A stretch of 64,000 nt of DNA from Polynucleobacter asymbioticus (lineage in GTDB: Bacteria; Pseudomonadota; Gammaproteobacteria; Burkholderiales; Burkholderiaceae): assembly GCF_018687575.1 (NCBI RefSeq), contig NZ_CP061297.1, positions 496,001-560,000 on the forward strand. The letters run 5' to 3'. A program made the position numbers and the translations under genes. Position 1 is the stretch's first letter; each line of letters opens with the position of its first letter. The notes under the pieces are model-generated. The model was not told the origin of the DNA. It worked only from the letters and a program-made list of their open reading frames with translations, and made no database searches. This document shows, in pieces, positions 33,577-41,519 of this stretch.

Positions 33577-35252
33577 GTTCATCCAATGTCCCAAATAAAT
33601 CGGCGCCCCCTTTGCTGCGCTATGAAGATTTTTCCATTTCCTTTGGCTCCGGTCGGCGTGAGAAATTTGCTGTTAGCCACTTGGATCTCGAGATTGGGGT
33701 AGGCGAGCGTGTTGCATTAGTCGGGGAGTCAGGTTCAGGTAAGACGCTGACTGCTTTAGCGCCACTTCGTCTTGAGCCGGAGGGTGCAAAAACCTCAGGC
33801 CGAATTCTGTGGAGTGGTAAGAGTACAAATGCTGGTAATCAAGAAGTTGATTTACTGAGTTTGCCAATACAAGATATTCGTGATATTCGTGGTCGTGAGA
33901 TTGCAATGGTGTTTCAGGAGCCAATGACTGCGCTCAATCCATTGTTTACTATCGGCAATCAAATTGTTGAGGCGGTGCAGATATATCAGCCCTTGATCTC
34001 CAAAGCGGATTGCATGTCTGCCGCAATCGATTTGCTGAAGAAGACTGGTATCCCGGAGCCAGATAAACGCTTCCACTCTTATCCGCATCAGTTATCTGGT
34101 GGGCAGCGTCAACGTGCCATGATTGCAATGGCCTTGGCCTGTAAGCCAAGATTATTAATTGCTGATGAACCCACAACCGCCTTGGATGTAAGTCTACGTT
34201 TGCAGATTTTGGATTTACTGAAAGAGTTGCAAGAAGAGTCTAAAGATCATGGCGGGATGGCGATTCTGTTGATCACTCACGATCTCAATTTAGTAAAACA
34301 CTTTGCGCAACGAGTTGCCGTATTGAACCAAGGCAATCTCATGGAAGTGGGGCCCACAAAGCAGGTGTTTGAGCACCCGGATAATGCCTATACAAAAGCT
34401 TTAGTGAATAGCGCACCTGTCCGTGATTTGGCGCCAGTCATGCCCCTAGCGCCAGTTTTATTGAAGGCAGAGAATCTATCGGTTTCTTACCCAGGCACAG
34501 AGTCTGTTGCTTGGTTTAAAAAATCACCACGTCATCAGGTCCTGCGTAAGGTTGGCTTTGAGTTGAAGCAAGGGCAGACTATTGGCGTGATTGGCGAGTC
34601 TGGTTCGGGCAAGACCACTTTAGGTATGGCGGTCTTAGGCTTATTGGGCGACTCAGCTGCACAAATTACAGGCGATGTTGATGTGCTTGGTAGTGATTGG
34701 CAAAAGTTAAAACCAGCAGAGCGCCGCGCCATGCGCTCGAGCTTACAAGTCATTTTTCAAGATCCCTTTGGCTCACTCTCTCCTCGCATGAATGTGATGC
34801 AAATTGTTTCAGAAGGTTTGGATGTGCACTTTCCGAATTTATCTGCCTCGGAACGTGAGTCGCGTGTCTTAGATATTTTGCGAGAAGTCGGAATTGATCG
34901 ATCCGCTCTTACACGTTATCCCCATGAATTTTCTGGTGGGCAAAGACAACGTATTGCGATTGCGCGTGCTTTGATTCTGAAACCGCAGATCTTAGTATTA
35001 GATGAGCCTACTTCCGCATTGGATGTGTCGATTCAAAAACAGGTCCTCGCTTTACTGACTGAGCTCCAGAAAAAATACAACTTGGCCTACCTCATGATTA
35101 GCCATGATTTAGCCGTCATTCGGGCGATGTCGCATGAGGTGATGGTCCTCAAGGCGGGCAGGGTAGTAGAGTTTGGGGATACCGAGACTCTGATTCAGCA
35201 TCCTCGCCAGACCTATACCAAAGAGCTATTTGCAGCAGCGGAGTTAACTTAA
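33573..35252 (+). CDS. yejF: Peptide ABC transporter dual ATP-binding protein, YejF-like
   Basis: Fused ABC ATPase of 559 residues with two nucleotide-binding domains: GESGSGKT Walker A in each half, SGGQRQR signatures, and Walker B LIADEPTTALDV and LVLDEPTSALDV. Together with YejA, B and E it forms an oligopeptide importer of the inner membrane. It overlaps yejE by four bases. No T-rich terminator follows; the downstream gap has two small hairpins and a palindrome. Confidence 0.92.
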   Translation: MSSSNVPNKSAPPLLRYEDFSISFGSGRREKFAVSHLDLEIGVGERVALVGESGSGKTLTALAPLRLEPEGAKTSGRILWSGKSTNAGNQEVDLLSLPIQDIRDIRGREIAMVFQEPMTALNPLFTIGNQIVEAVQIYQPLISKADCMSAAIDLLKKTGIPEPDKRFHSYPHQLSGGQRQRAMIAMALACKPRLLIADEPTTALDVSLRLQILDLLKELQEESKDHGGMAILLITHDLNLVKHFAQRVAVLNQGNLMEVGPTKQVFEHPDNAYTKALVNSAPVRDLAPVMPLAPVLLKAENLSVSYPGTESVAWFKKSPRHQVLRKVGFELKQGQTIGVIGESGSGKTTLGMAVLGLLGDSAAQITGDVDVLGSDWQKLKPAERRAMRSSLQVIFQDPFGSLSPRMNVMQIVSEGLDVHFPNLSASERESRVLDILREVGIDRSALTRYPHEFSGGQRQRIAIARALILKPQILVLDEPTSALDVSIQKQVLALLTELQKKYNLAYLMISHDLAVIRAMSHEVMVLKAGRVVEFGDTETLIQHPRQTYTKELFAAAELT

Positions 35253-35287
35253 GCCCTATACAGGTGAAGCCCTCAAGGCGCTAGATT

Positions 35288-35303
35288 GGTGCATATATGC
35301 ACC
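35288..35303. repeat. Perfect 16-base palindrome
   Basis: GGTGCATATATGCACC is fully self-complementary and lies 36 bases after yejF, about 87 bases before the C40-family gene. Just downstream are CATTG-AAAA-CAATG and TAGCC-ATTG-GGCTA hairpins. It may be an operator for the downstream gene or part of a weak terminator. Confidence 0.4.
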
Positions 35304-35389
35304 GCAATAGAAAATATCCCATTGAAAACAATGAGTTAGCCATTGGGCTAGGGCTTGGTGAAATAGTCCTTCTTTGTTAGAATTGAACG

Positions 35390-36073
35390 ATGTCACTTCA
35401 AAAAGACCTCATGCCTGCGCTGCTCAAGCAAATGCCGTTTGCTTTGCTGCTCGTATTTGCACTGACTGCAAATCCAGCGTTCGCGGCAGATCCCACTACA
35501 GATTCTGCAAAAGAATCCCCTGCCGAGGCCTCTGTGGAGATCCCTAAGCAAAGTATGTTTCAAGCGGGTAAATCTTATTTTTTTCGCGCGTCAGATCGCT
35601 TGGTTGATTCCGTTACCGGTAAATCAGATGAGTTGATTAATCGTGCTATGGAAGTCATTGGTGTGCGTTATCGCTGGGATACAGAACTGCCACAATCTGG
35701 TTTAGATGGCAGTAGTTTTGTAGGCTACGTTTTCAAAGACAAGTTAGGTTTCTTGCTGCCACGTAAATCTACTCAGATGAGTCGAGTTGGCAAGCCCATT
35801 ACTCGCGAAGAATTGCAGCCTGGTGATTTGGTGTTCTTCAACACGATGCGTTTAACTTTCTCTCATGTCGGCATTTATGTTGGTGACAATAAATTTATTC
35901 ACTCCCCATCGAAAGGTACTAGCGTACGCGTAGATGATCTAGGTAGTCTCTACTGGGATAAGCGCTTTGATGGTGCCCGCCGTTTAGATGGCAGTGACAA
36001 CTTGGGTGATGCTGAGCGTCAAGAGTTGTTAAATGAAGTAAACAAGCTGAAGCGTAAATCTCGTAGTCTTTGA
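35390..36073 (+). CDS. NlpC/P60 (C40) family protein lacking the catalytic cysteine
   Basis: Exported protein of 227 residues: signal peptide about 1-35 (ending AFAAD), a linker, and a C-terminal NlpC/P60 domain (about 90-205). The domain is well kept: LQPGDLVFFNT, FSHVGIYVG with H159, and FIHSPSKG with H171. At the nucleophile position, however, the usual DCSG is DGSS: Cys is replaced by Gly107 (GGC, one base from TGC). The preceding YRWG is also changed to YRWD. It should not hydrolyse peptidoglycan by the normal mechanism and may be a binding or regulatory pseudoenzyme, or a recently inactivated gene. The frame is intact. Confidence 0.82.
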   Translation: MSLQKDLMPALLKQMPFALLLVFALTANPAFAADPTTDSAKESPAEASVEIPKQSMFQAGKSYFFRASDRLVDSVTGKSDELINRAMEVIGVRYRWDTELPQSGLDGSSFVGYVFKDKLGFLLPRKSTQMSRVGKPITREELQPGDLVFFNTMRLTFSHVGIYVGDNKFIHSPSKGTSVRVDDLGSLYWDKRFDGARRLDGSDNLGDAERQELLNEVNKLKRKSRSL

Positions 36074-36084
36074 TTTGTAGCTTA

Positions 36085-36357
36085 CTAAGCGAGCGTATGT
36101 TCCCTTAGCCATTCTTGAAGTGCTAAATCAATTCTAGTCTGCCACCCTGACCCCGATGCCTTGAATGCCTCAATTACATCGCTGGATAAGCGAATAGTTG
36201 TTGAGACTTTGGTTGGCAGGACTTGAGCCCCCCTGTGTTTGCGAGAGGCGAGTTTAGTTTGCAACGACTCTGGCAAGTCCTTAAAGGTTTTTGATCTTTT
36301 AAGCTCTTCAGCTGACCACTCGAAGTTGTCGTTATCAATCTTGGATTTGTTTTTCAT
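36085..36357 (-). CDS. brnA: BrnA-type antitoxin
   Basis: Protein of 90 residues with an acidic N-terminal part (SADHS-like region on the toxin-binding side: NFEWSAEELKRSKTFKDLPES) and a C-terminal ribbon-helix-helix-like DNA-binding motif STTIRLSSDVIEAFKASGSGWQTRIDLALQEWL, as in BrnA. BrnA neutralises BrnT and autorepresses the operon. Its start lies 23 bases inside the end of brnT, the normal toxin-first order. Confidence 0.88.
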   Translation of the reverse strand: MKNKSKIDNDNFEWSAEELKRSKTFKDLPESLQTKLASRKHRGAQVLPTKVSTTIRLSSDVIEAFKASGSGWQTRIDLALQEWLREHTLA

Positions 36358-36610
36358 ATTCAGTGAGCTCCCGCTTGTTCGCCTTTCTAAAGCTAATTAC
36401 TCGTATTCCTTTTTCAGTTTCAGTAAACACCAACGTATGTAATCGACATCGTAAAAAACCTATTGCCCGAATCCTTGTTTCCCCATAATCTTTCCGTTCG
36501 TCTACAGACAGTCTTGCGCCCTCAAAATCAAAGTCGACAACCTCCTCAAAGGAGAGATTACGTTCAATTAAATTTCTTTTGTTTTTTGAGTAATCATAGG
36601 TAATTTCCAT
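36335..36610 (-). CDS. brnT: BrnT-type ribonuclease toxin
   Basis: Toxin of 91 residues, RelE-fold. ITYDYSKNKRNLIERNLSFEEVVDFDFEGA is the BrnT start, then RIRAIGFLRCRLHTLVFTE and RVISFRKANKRE with the catalytic Arg/Lys/Glu region. BrnT blocks translation by cutting RNA. The ATG at 36610 is chosen because homologues begin MEITYD; an ATG at 36640 would add ten residues. Both ATGs lie within a perfect inverted repeat, and neither has a ribosome site. Confidence 0.88.
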   Translation of the reverse strand: MEITYDYSKNKRNLIERNLSFEEVVDFDFEGARLSVDERKDYGETRIRAIGFLRCRLHTLVFTETEKGIRVISFRKANKRELTEYEKQIQD

Positions 36611-36646
36611 GTATCTGATTGTAGTTACAATCAGATACATGGAAAT
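36603..36646. promoter_or_regulatory. Perfect 21-base-arm inverted repeat over the brnT start
   Basis: Arms 36603-36623 and 36626-36646 are exact reverse complements with a two-base centre (GT). The brnT ATG (36608-36610) is in one arm and an in-frame upstream ATG (36638-36640) in the other. On the minus strand TACAAT at 36618-36623 could be a -10, which would make a nearly leaderless mRNA. It may be the BrnA operator, or an RNA hairpin that hides the start, or both. Confidence 0.7.
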
Positions 36647-36691
36647 ATACCATGCTTATGAAATGGGGATGTAGGGAGCTATTAAATGCCC

Positions 36692-36713
36692 GAAAAGGCT
36701 TAGATATAAGCCC
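36692..36713 (-). terminator. Probable terminator after the outer-membrane barrel gene
   Basis: On the minus strand GGCTTA, short loop, TAAGCC is followed by TTTT. A longer-range pair ATGTAGGG (36669-36676) with CCCTACAT (36711-36718) can form an alternative stem. It lies 25 bases beyond the barrel gene stop. Confidence 0.55.
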
Positions 36714-36737
36714 TACATTTTTCAACTTATTCTTGCT

Positions 36738-37697
36738 TTAGAAGCTAGCGGCTAGGCCAATAGATGTGCCTCGGACGTTCTGTCCAAATTGATATCGAAA
36801 CACTACTCTCACTCGGCTGAAGATTGGGTCGGATGCACTTCTGTCAATTTCAAATCCCGTGCCGACAGAAGAGAGTGAATCAAACCCAAGGGCACCACGC
36901 AGTTGACCCAGAAACTCGGTGTGGGCTAATTCAAATACAGTTCGTAAAGGTCTATCCAGTACCGTGAGTCTAGTGGGGTATCTAGCTCGAGCCCACAAGC
37001 CCAGACTTTGAGAGTCAGCGGATCCTTGAACGGCAGTTGAGCTATCAAAGGTATTGATGGCGATATTGGTGTAACGCAATTCGGCATCGTATTCGCGGTC
37101 AGGTTTGTAATCCTCATAGTCCAGCATTAATGAGCCGCCGGTGCCATACGCATTCATTCGACCACCATTTAAAAACTGCAGATCTACTCCCGTTTTATTT
37201 TCAATGATGCGACCTGCAACAGAGAGGTCGCTCTCCACATGGCCAAGCATGATGTTGGCGATTGGACGAATGCGTAAATTATCTGTTAGCGGGAAATCCC
37301 AGCCGATACCGCCTGTGCCGGTAATGCCGGTCCATTTCACGGGAACCGTGACACTCGAGTTACCTATGCCGTCGGTAAACGTTGGGTTGTAGCGATTAAA
37401 GGCAATCGTACCCTCAAGATAAAGTGGAAAGTTTGCGCTAATGCGGTCGCCACCCCCAAGAGAAAGCATCTGTAAGCTTTGATTCTCTCCGCCTTTGTCG
37501 GTGATCGATAGTGACCCGGTAGTGACATCTGGAGTGAGTGAGTAACCCGTGATGGTCATGAATGCATCGGTGCGTTGTTTGAGGTAATTGTTCACTCCAG
37601 CCGTAAATTGGCCTCCCACCTGAGCTTGGGCAAGATGCACTTGAACTGCGATTAATAGTGCAATCCAAAATTTAAGGAAGGTGGCGATAGGTCTCAT
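36738..37697 (-). CDS. Outer-membrane beta-barrel protein, unknown function
   Basis: Protein of 319 residues with a signal peptide (about 1-26, ending LAQAQ), no recognised plug or passenger domain, alternating hydrophobic strands through its length and a terminal Phe (GLAASF), as needed for BAM insertion. I do not recognise a family. The start is ATG 37697; a GTG four codons upstream with AGGA before it is an alternative. It lies 57 bases after the patatin-like lipoprotein gene on the same strand, which suggests a joint role at the outer membrane. Confidence 0.7.
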   Translation of the reverse strand: MRPIATFLKFWIALLIAVQVHLAQAQVGGQFTAGVNNYLKQRTDAFMTITGYSLTPDVTTGSLSITDKGGENQSLQMLSLGGGDRISANFPLYLEGTIAFNRYNPTFTDGIGNSSVTVPVKWTGITGTGGIGWDFPLTDNLRIRPIANIMLGHVESDLSVAGRIIENKTGVDLQFLNGGRMNAYGTGGSLMLDYEDYKPDREYDAELRYTNIAINTFDSSTAVQGSADSQSLGLWARARYPTRLTVLDRPLRTVFELAHTEFLGQLRGALGFDSLSSVGTGFEIDRSASDPIFSRVRVVFRYQFGQNVRGTSIGLAASF

Positions 37698-37754
37698 AAA
37701 CAATTGCACCGAATCCTAAATCAATGATCAACTCTTGGGAAGTTAGCCCTAGGG

Positions 37755-38669
37755 CTAGCCTCGAAGTTTTTCTTTCAGGGTGGCCATTTGATCTTGGGCT
37801 GCCACCTCACCGGCAAGGATGGCTGCATTTCTGGATTTGAAGTCACCGCTACTCATTTGCTTGAGGTGAGGGGTGATCACGATATCTGCACTCTTGAGTT
37901 CATACTGATTAATGCTTCGCTGCATGATAGATATGGTCTGTTGCATCACGCCAAAGGTGCCACTGGCATCTTGATGAACGGGTTCTGATGAAATGTTGAC
38001 AGCAATGACTAATGTGGCGCCCATTTGCCGGGCATAGCTGACAGGTACGGGAGCGACTAAGCCACCATCAACATACTCTTTGCCGCTGATGACTGCAGGC
38101 TGGAATACGCCTGGAACGCTGCACGACGCACGCACCGCTAGACCTGTATTGCCGGAGCGAAACAAAATGCCTTTGCCTGACTGCAACTCGGTCGCCACAA
38201 TGCCTAGAGGGATGCGCATTTGCTCAATCGATTTATTCTGCACCTCACGATTGACCATATTCTGCAGGGCATCCCCTTTAATCAGGCCGCCAAATCTTCC
38301 GGCAAAAGGAAGCCCCCAATCGGCGATTGTTGCTTCATCCAGATTGAGTGCGAGTCGATTCAGGTCATTGCCGCTTGCCCCAGAGGCAAGTAGTGCTGCA
38401 ATAACGCTTCCGGCACTGCTACCGACCACGATATCCGGCCGAATGCCCTGAGCCTCTAAGGCCTTGATAACGCCCACATGGGCAAAGCCTCTGGCCGCTC
38501 CTGCACCGAGTGCTAAGCCAACTACAGGCTTGCGATTACCCGTGAGACTGCATCCAGCTAGGGTTGAACCCCCAATCAGAGCCCCTAAACCAAGGCCAAG
38601 ACCCAGAAAACGGCGTCTAGCATCCATCTCGGTTGATGGGAATGGGGATGGAGCTGTATTTACTTGCAT
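37755..38669 (-). CDS. Patatin-like phospholipase, predicted Tat-type lipoprotein
   Basis: Protein of 304 residues. An N-terminal RRRFLGLGLGLGALIGGSTLAGC has twin arginines, a hydrophobic core and a lipobox with C40. The patatin domain follows with LGAGAARGFAHVGVI (oxyanion), G83-S-S85-A-G (nucleophile S85) and DGGLVAPVPV (catalytic Asp). It would hydrolyse phospholipids or related esters at the periplasmic face of a membrane. Most bacterial patatins are cytoplasmic or injected, so a lipid-anchored one is less usual. The next gene encodes an outer-membrane barrel. The start at 38669 lacks a ribosome site; Met15 is an alternative. Confidence 0.82.
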   Translation of the reverse strand: MQVNTAPSPFPSTEMDARRRFLGLGLGLGALIGGSTLAGCSLTGNRKPVVGLALGAGAARGFAHVGVIKALEAQGIRPDIVVGSSAGSVIAALLASGASGNDLNRLALNLDEATIADWGLPFAGRFGGLIKGDALQNMVNREVQNKSIEQMRIPLGIVATELQSGKGILFRSGNTGLAVRASCSVPGVFQPAVISGKEYVDGGLVAPVPVSYARQMGATLVIAVNISSEPVHQDASGTFGVMQQTISIMQRSINQYELKSADIVITPHLKQMSSGDFKSRNAAILAGEVAAQDQMATLKEKLRG

Positions 38670-38693
38670 GTGGCTATTGTATTGAGCCTCCCT

Positions 38694-38699
38694 TATAAT
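38694..38699 (+). promoter_or_regulatory. TATAAT -10 element upstream of scpB
   Basis: An exact TATAAT; the best -35 at 17-base spacing is only TGGCTA. Transcription from about 38706 would give a leader of about 165 bases before scpB. Confidence 0.5.
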
Positions 38700-38705
38700 G
38701 GTTAA

Positions 38706-38871
38706 ACGGTGAGCGAAAAAGACTTCGTTTCAGCGCGGGTAGCTCTCCCTGAAGGATTTTTGGAGATGAAGTGCCCGTAGTAGCTAAATAGCGCCACCAG
38801 AACACCACCAACCCATTATTGAAATAGATTTTTATAGCCTCATCAGGTCATAGCCTGATAGCCCGAATTTT
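38706..38871 (+). other. Long untranslated leader of scpB-rluB, unassigned
   Basis: A 166-base stretch without a convincing gene. It can fold: TTCAG...CTGAA with an inner GGG-TAGCTCT-CCC (38727-38755 area), and ATCAGG-TCATAG-CCTGAT (38842-38859) just before the scpB start. It matches no riboswitch class I can recall. A 24-codon GTG-initiated frame (38709-38780) lies in it but is probably chance. Confidence 0.4.
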
Positions 38872-39594
38872 ATGGATGATCACAATAAACGCGTAATTGA
38901 AACAGCCCTCTTGTGCGCGCAAGAACCATTGACAGTTGCTGATCTCACGCGCTTGTTTGCTGAAGATGTGGCTCCTGCCGAAATTGACGATACGCTCGGA
39001 GAACTTCAAAAAGCCTGGGAAGATAAAGGCATGGAGTTGGTTCACATTGCGACTGGCTGGCGTTTTCAGAGTCGTTTAGCAATGCGTGAATACCTCGATC
39101 GTTTAACCCCAGAAAAACCGCCAAAGTATTCCCGTGCAGTCATGGAAACCTTGGCGATTATTGCCTACCGTCAACCTGTTACTCGTGGTGAGATCGAAGA
39201 GATTCGGGGTGTTGCGGTGAGTAGTAATGTCATGAAGCAGTTAGAGGATCGCGGTTGGGTTGAGGTGATCGGCCATAAAGAGACTGTGGGTCGCCCAGGT
39301 TTATATGCCACCACCAAACAATTCTTAGATGATTTAAGTCTTACCAATTTGCAAAGCTTGCCGATGTTAGAGGACGCTGCGCCGATGGCTGCAGCTGAGC
39401 ACCTAGGACAGGCTGTCATGGAGTTTGATCCGAGTGCTACGGTTGAAACCGTGATTGAGTTGGATGAAAACGGTCAGCCAATCATTCAGTCTGCAAGCGA
39501 AGAATCCATTGCCCAAGAAAATAATGCAGAGACAAGTGAAGCAGTAGAAGAAGTTACTCCAGAGTCTGAAGACAAACCAGACGAAACAAAATAA
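38872..39594 (+). CDS. scpB: SMC-Scp complex subunit ScpB
   Basis: Winged-helix kleisin-partner protein of 240 residues. [20 protein letters not shown] (first wing) and [14 protein letters not shown]...[33 protein letters not shown], split by a few residues, are diagnostic. It binds ScpA and Smc in chromosome condensation and segregation. An acidic tail (about 185-240) extends beyond the core. scpA is not in the window. rluB starts 6 bases after its stop, so the two are one transcript. Confidence 0.92.
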   Translation: MDDHNKRVIETALLCAQEPLTVADLTRLFAEDVAPAEIDDTLGELQKAWEDKGMELVHIATGWRFQSRLAMREYLDRLTPEKPPKYSRAVMETLAIIAYRQPVTRGEIEEIRGVAVSSNVMKQLEDRGWVEVIGHKETVGRPGLYATTKQFLDDLSLTNLQSLPMLEDAAPMAAAEHLGQAVMEFDPSATVETVIELDENGQPIIQSASEESIAQENNAETSEAVEEVTPESEDKPDETK

Positions 39595-39600
39595 TTATTA

Positions 39601-41346
39601 ATGACAAGTCATAACGAAAACGATTCATCTCCGATTAAACCGATATCGGATAACTCCCCTGAATCTGCATCTAATTCTGCAGAAGGTGCGAAGGGCGAAG
39701 GGCGCGAGGGCAGTCAACGTCGTCCACGCCGCCAAGGTGCCGGGGCTAGCAAGCATCCATTCAACAAGAAGCGCCCATTTAATAAAGACCGGCCTCGTCG
39801 CGAGGGCGGAGAGTCCGGTGGCCAGCGCGAGGGCGGCAATAATGTATCCGCCAAGCTTGCACCGAATCCAGCAGAGAGCGAGGCTTTGTTTGCCTCAGTC
39901 GTTTCTGGAGAATTCGACGCGGCATTGGATGCGCCTGAAGTAGTAGAAGTTAAAAATCCTGATGGCCTTAATGAGAATGAGATTTCTCATCAGACTGGTG
40001 CTGAGCGTCGCGCACAACGCGTGCGTCATGATGATGATGCCGATACGCCTAGCGATGATGAGATGAGTAGTTTGCAGTTTGCAAACATCGATGATTTGCC
40101 GCTGAGTTTGCGTGATGAAGTTTGGTCAGACTTGGATGGTTTGGATGACGAAGCTGACGACGAAGACACGGTCAAGTTGCACAAGGTGTTGGCCGATGTC
40201 GGCATGGGATCGCGTCGCGATATGGAAGACTTGATTATTCAAGGGCGCGTATCTGTAAACGGACTACCAGCCCATATTGGTCAGCGTATCGGTCCGACTG
40301 ATCAAGTGCGCATTAACGGTAAGCCAGTGCATCGCAAGATTCAAACCAAGCCACCACGCGTGATCATGTATCACAAGCCTTCTGGTGAAATCGTGAGTCA
40401 GTCCGATCCAGAGGGTCGTCCAACAGTATTTGATCGTTTGCCAAAGCCACGTCAAGGACGCTGGATTGCAGTAGGGCGTCTCGACTTTAATACTGAAGGT
40501 CTGTTGTTATTCACGACTTCAGGTGAGTTAGCTAATCGCTTGATGCATCCTCGTTACGGTGTTGAGCGCGAATACGCAGTCCGTATTTTGGGCGATCTGA
40601 GCCAAGAAAATATGGCTCAATTAAAGAGCGGTATTACCCTGGACGATGGTCAAGCCAAATTCTTGCGTCTTTCTATGGGTGGCGGGGAAGGTGCAAACCG
40701 TTGGTACCACGTTGCTTTAACGGAAGGTCGTAACCGCGAAGTGCGCCGTATGTTTGAGGCAGTAGGTCATACGGTTTCGCGTTTAATTCGAACTCGCTAC
40801 GGCATCTTCTTATTGCCCCCACGCTTGAGACGGGGCAAATGGGAGGAGATTGAGGCTGGCGGTATCTATAACCTGATGAAGTTTGCAGGTTTAAAAATGC
40901 CTCAGCCGCAAGACAAGGGTCGCAATCCGAATGCCCAAGGTCGCGATCGCCGTTCGCCTGCGAGTGAAGACTTCCAGCCTGATCCAATGCAAACCTCAGT
41001 TTCTTATTGGGGTTCACGAGATGCCTTAACCCAGGCAAGTGGCCATGGCGCCCTAACCCATCAAAGTAGGGGTGGTAAACCTGGCGGCGGTGGTTCCAGT
41101 GAAGGTCGCGGTCCTTTCCGTGGTCGTACCCAAGGTGGTCGCCCTGGAGCAGGTGGTCAGGGTGGTCAAGGCGGTGGACAGGGCCAAAATCGTAATAAAG
41201 GTAAGAAAGTCCACCACGGACAGTCTGCTTTTGTGACGGCAAGCCCGCAAAGTCCCGGAAATGGCCCTAAACGAGGGGCACCAAAAGGGCGCAAACCTTT
41301 CAATAAAGGCCCTAGAAAACCAAGAAATCCAAGCGAAAGCTTCTGA
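39601..41346 (+). CDS. rluB: 23S rRNA pseudouridine synthase RluB with low-complexity tails
   Basis: Enzyme of 581 residues, about twice the length of E. coli RluB. The S4 domain (about 195-245, [25 protein letters not shown]) is followed by the synthase domain with D295 in [13 protein letters not shown]. It makes pseudouridine at 23S position 2605 (E. coli numbering). The extra length is a basic, disordered N-terminal 190 residues and a C-terminal Gly/Arg/Gln-rich tail (about 445-581) resembling RGG RNA-binding regions. The same tails are common in betaproteobacterial RluB, so they are unlikely to be artefacts. Confidence 0.9.
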   Translation: MTSHNENDSSPIKPISDNSPESASNSAEGAKGEGREGSQRRPRRQGAGASKHPFNKKRPFNKDRPRREGGESGGQREGGNNVSAKLAPNPAESEALFASVVSGEFDAALDAPEVVEVKNPDGLNENEISHQTGAERRAQRVRHDDDADTPSDDEMSSLQFANIDDLPLSLRDEVWSDLDGLDDEADDEDTVKLHKVLADVGMGSRRDMEDLIIQGRVSVNGLPAHIGQRIGPTDQVRINGKPVHRKIQTKPPRVIMYHKPSGEIVSQSDPEGRPTVFDRLPKPRQGRWIAVGRLDFNTEGLLLFTTSGELANRLMHPRYGVEREYAVRILGDLSQENMAQLKSGITLDDGQAKFLRLSMGGGEGANRWYHVALTEGRNREVRRMFEAVGHTVSRLIRTRYGIFLLPPRLRRGKWEEIEAGGIYNLMKFAGLKMPQPQDKGRNPNAQGRDRRSPASEDFQPDPMQTSVSYWGSRDALTQASGHGALTHQSRGGKPGGGGSSEGRGPFRGRTQGGRPGAGGQGGQGGGQGQNRNKGKKVHHGQSAFVTASPQSPGNGPKRGAPKGRKPFNKGPRKPRNPSESF

Positions 41347-41373
41347 TTTCTATCGGTTTTCCTCTAAATCGGC

Positions 41374-41379
41374 TATAAT
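41374..41379 (+). promoter_or_regulatory. TATAAT -10 element of the rimP-nusA-infB leader
   Basis: Exact TATAAT with only a weak -35 near 41351-41356. Transcription from about 41386 would begin at the first leader hairpin. Confidence 0.55.
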
Positions 41380-41385
41380 TTTGGT

Positions 41386-41495
41386 CTTACAGCAGTTCGC
41401 TGCTGTTTTGAGTTGTTACCGACTGATGTTGCGATCAACGTAAGTCGGCCTGTTCTGAATTTCGAGAATATGGGCTTTGAAGCCCATTTTTTTTT
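41386..41495 (+). other. Three-hairpin leader RNA of the rimP-nusA-infB operon
   Basis: Hairpin 1: ACAGCAG-TTCG-CTGCTGT (41389-41406), with a stable UUCG tetraloop. Hairpin 2: CCGACT...AGTCGG (41419-41448) with inner TGTTG-CGAT-CAACG. Hairpin 3: an intrinsic terminator (see next entry). This resembles an attenuated leader: nusA operons are autoregulated through termination in other bacteria. It could also release a short RNA of about 110 bases. Confidence 0.55.
41470..41495 (+). terminator. Intrinsic terminator or attenuator before rimP
   Basis: ATGGGCTT-TG-AAGCCCAT (41470-41487) followed by nine T (41487-41495), 25 bases upstream of the rimP start. It ends either the rluB transcript or the leader. 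Confidence 0.85.
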
Positions 41496-41519
41496 GCCGT
41501 TTTGGATTGAAGGGTGTTC

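Noticed and set aside
38709..38780. 24-codon GTG-initiated frame in the scpB leader
   Set aside because: No ribosome site and no recognisable peptide; the start would be at the 5' end of the transcript. Likely chance.
40673..41242. 189-codon open frame opposite rluB
   Set aside because: Caused by the Gly/Arg-rich repeats of the rluB tail read backwards.
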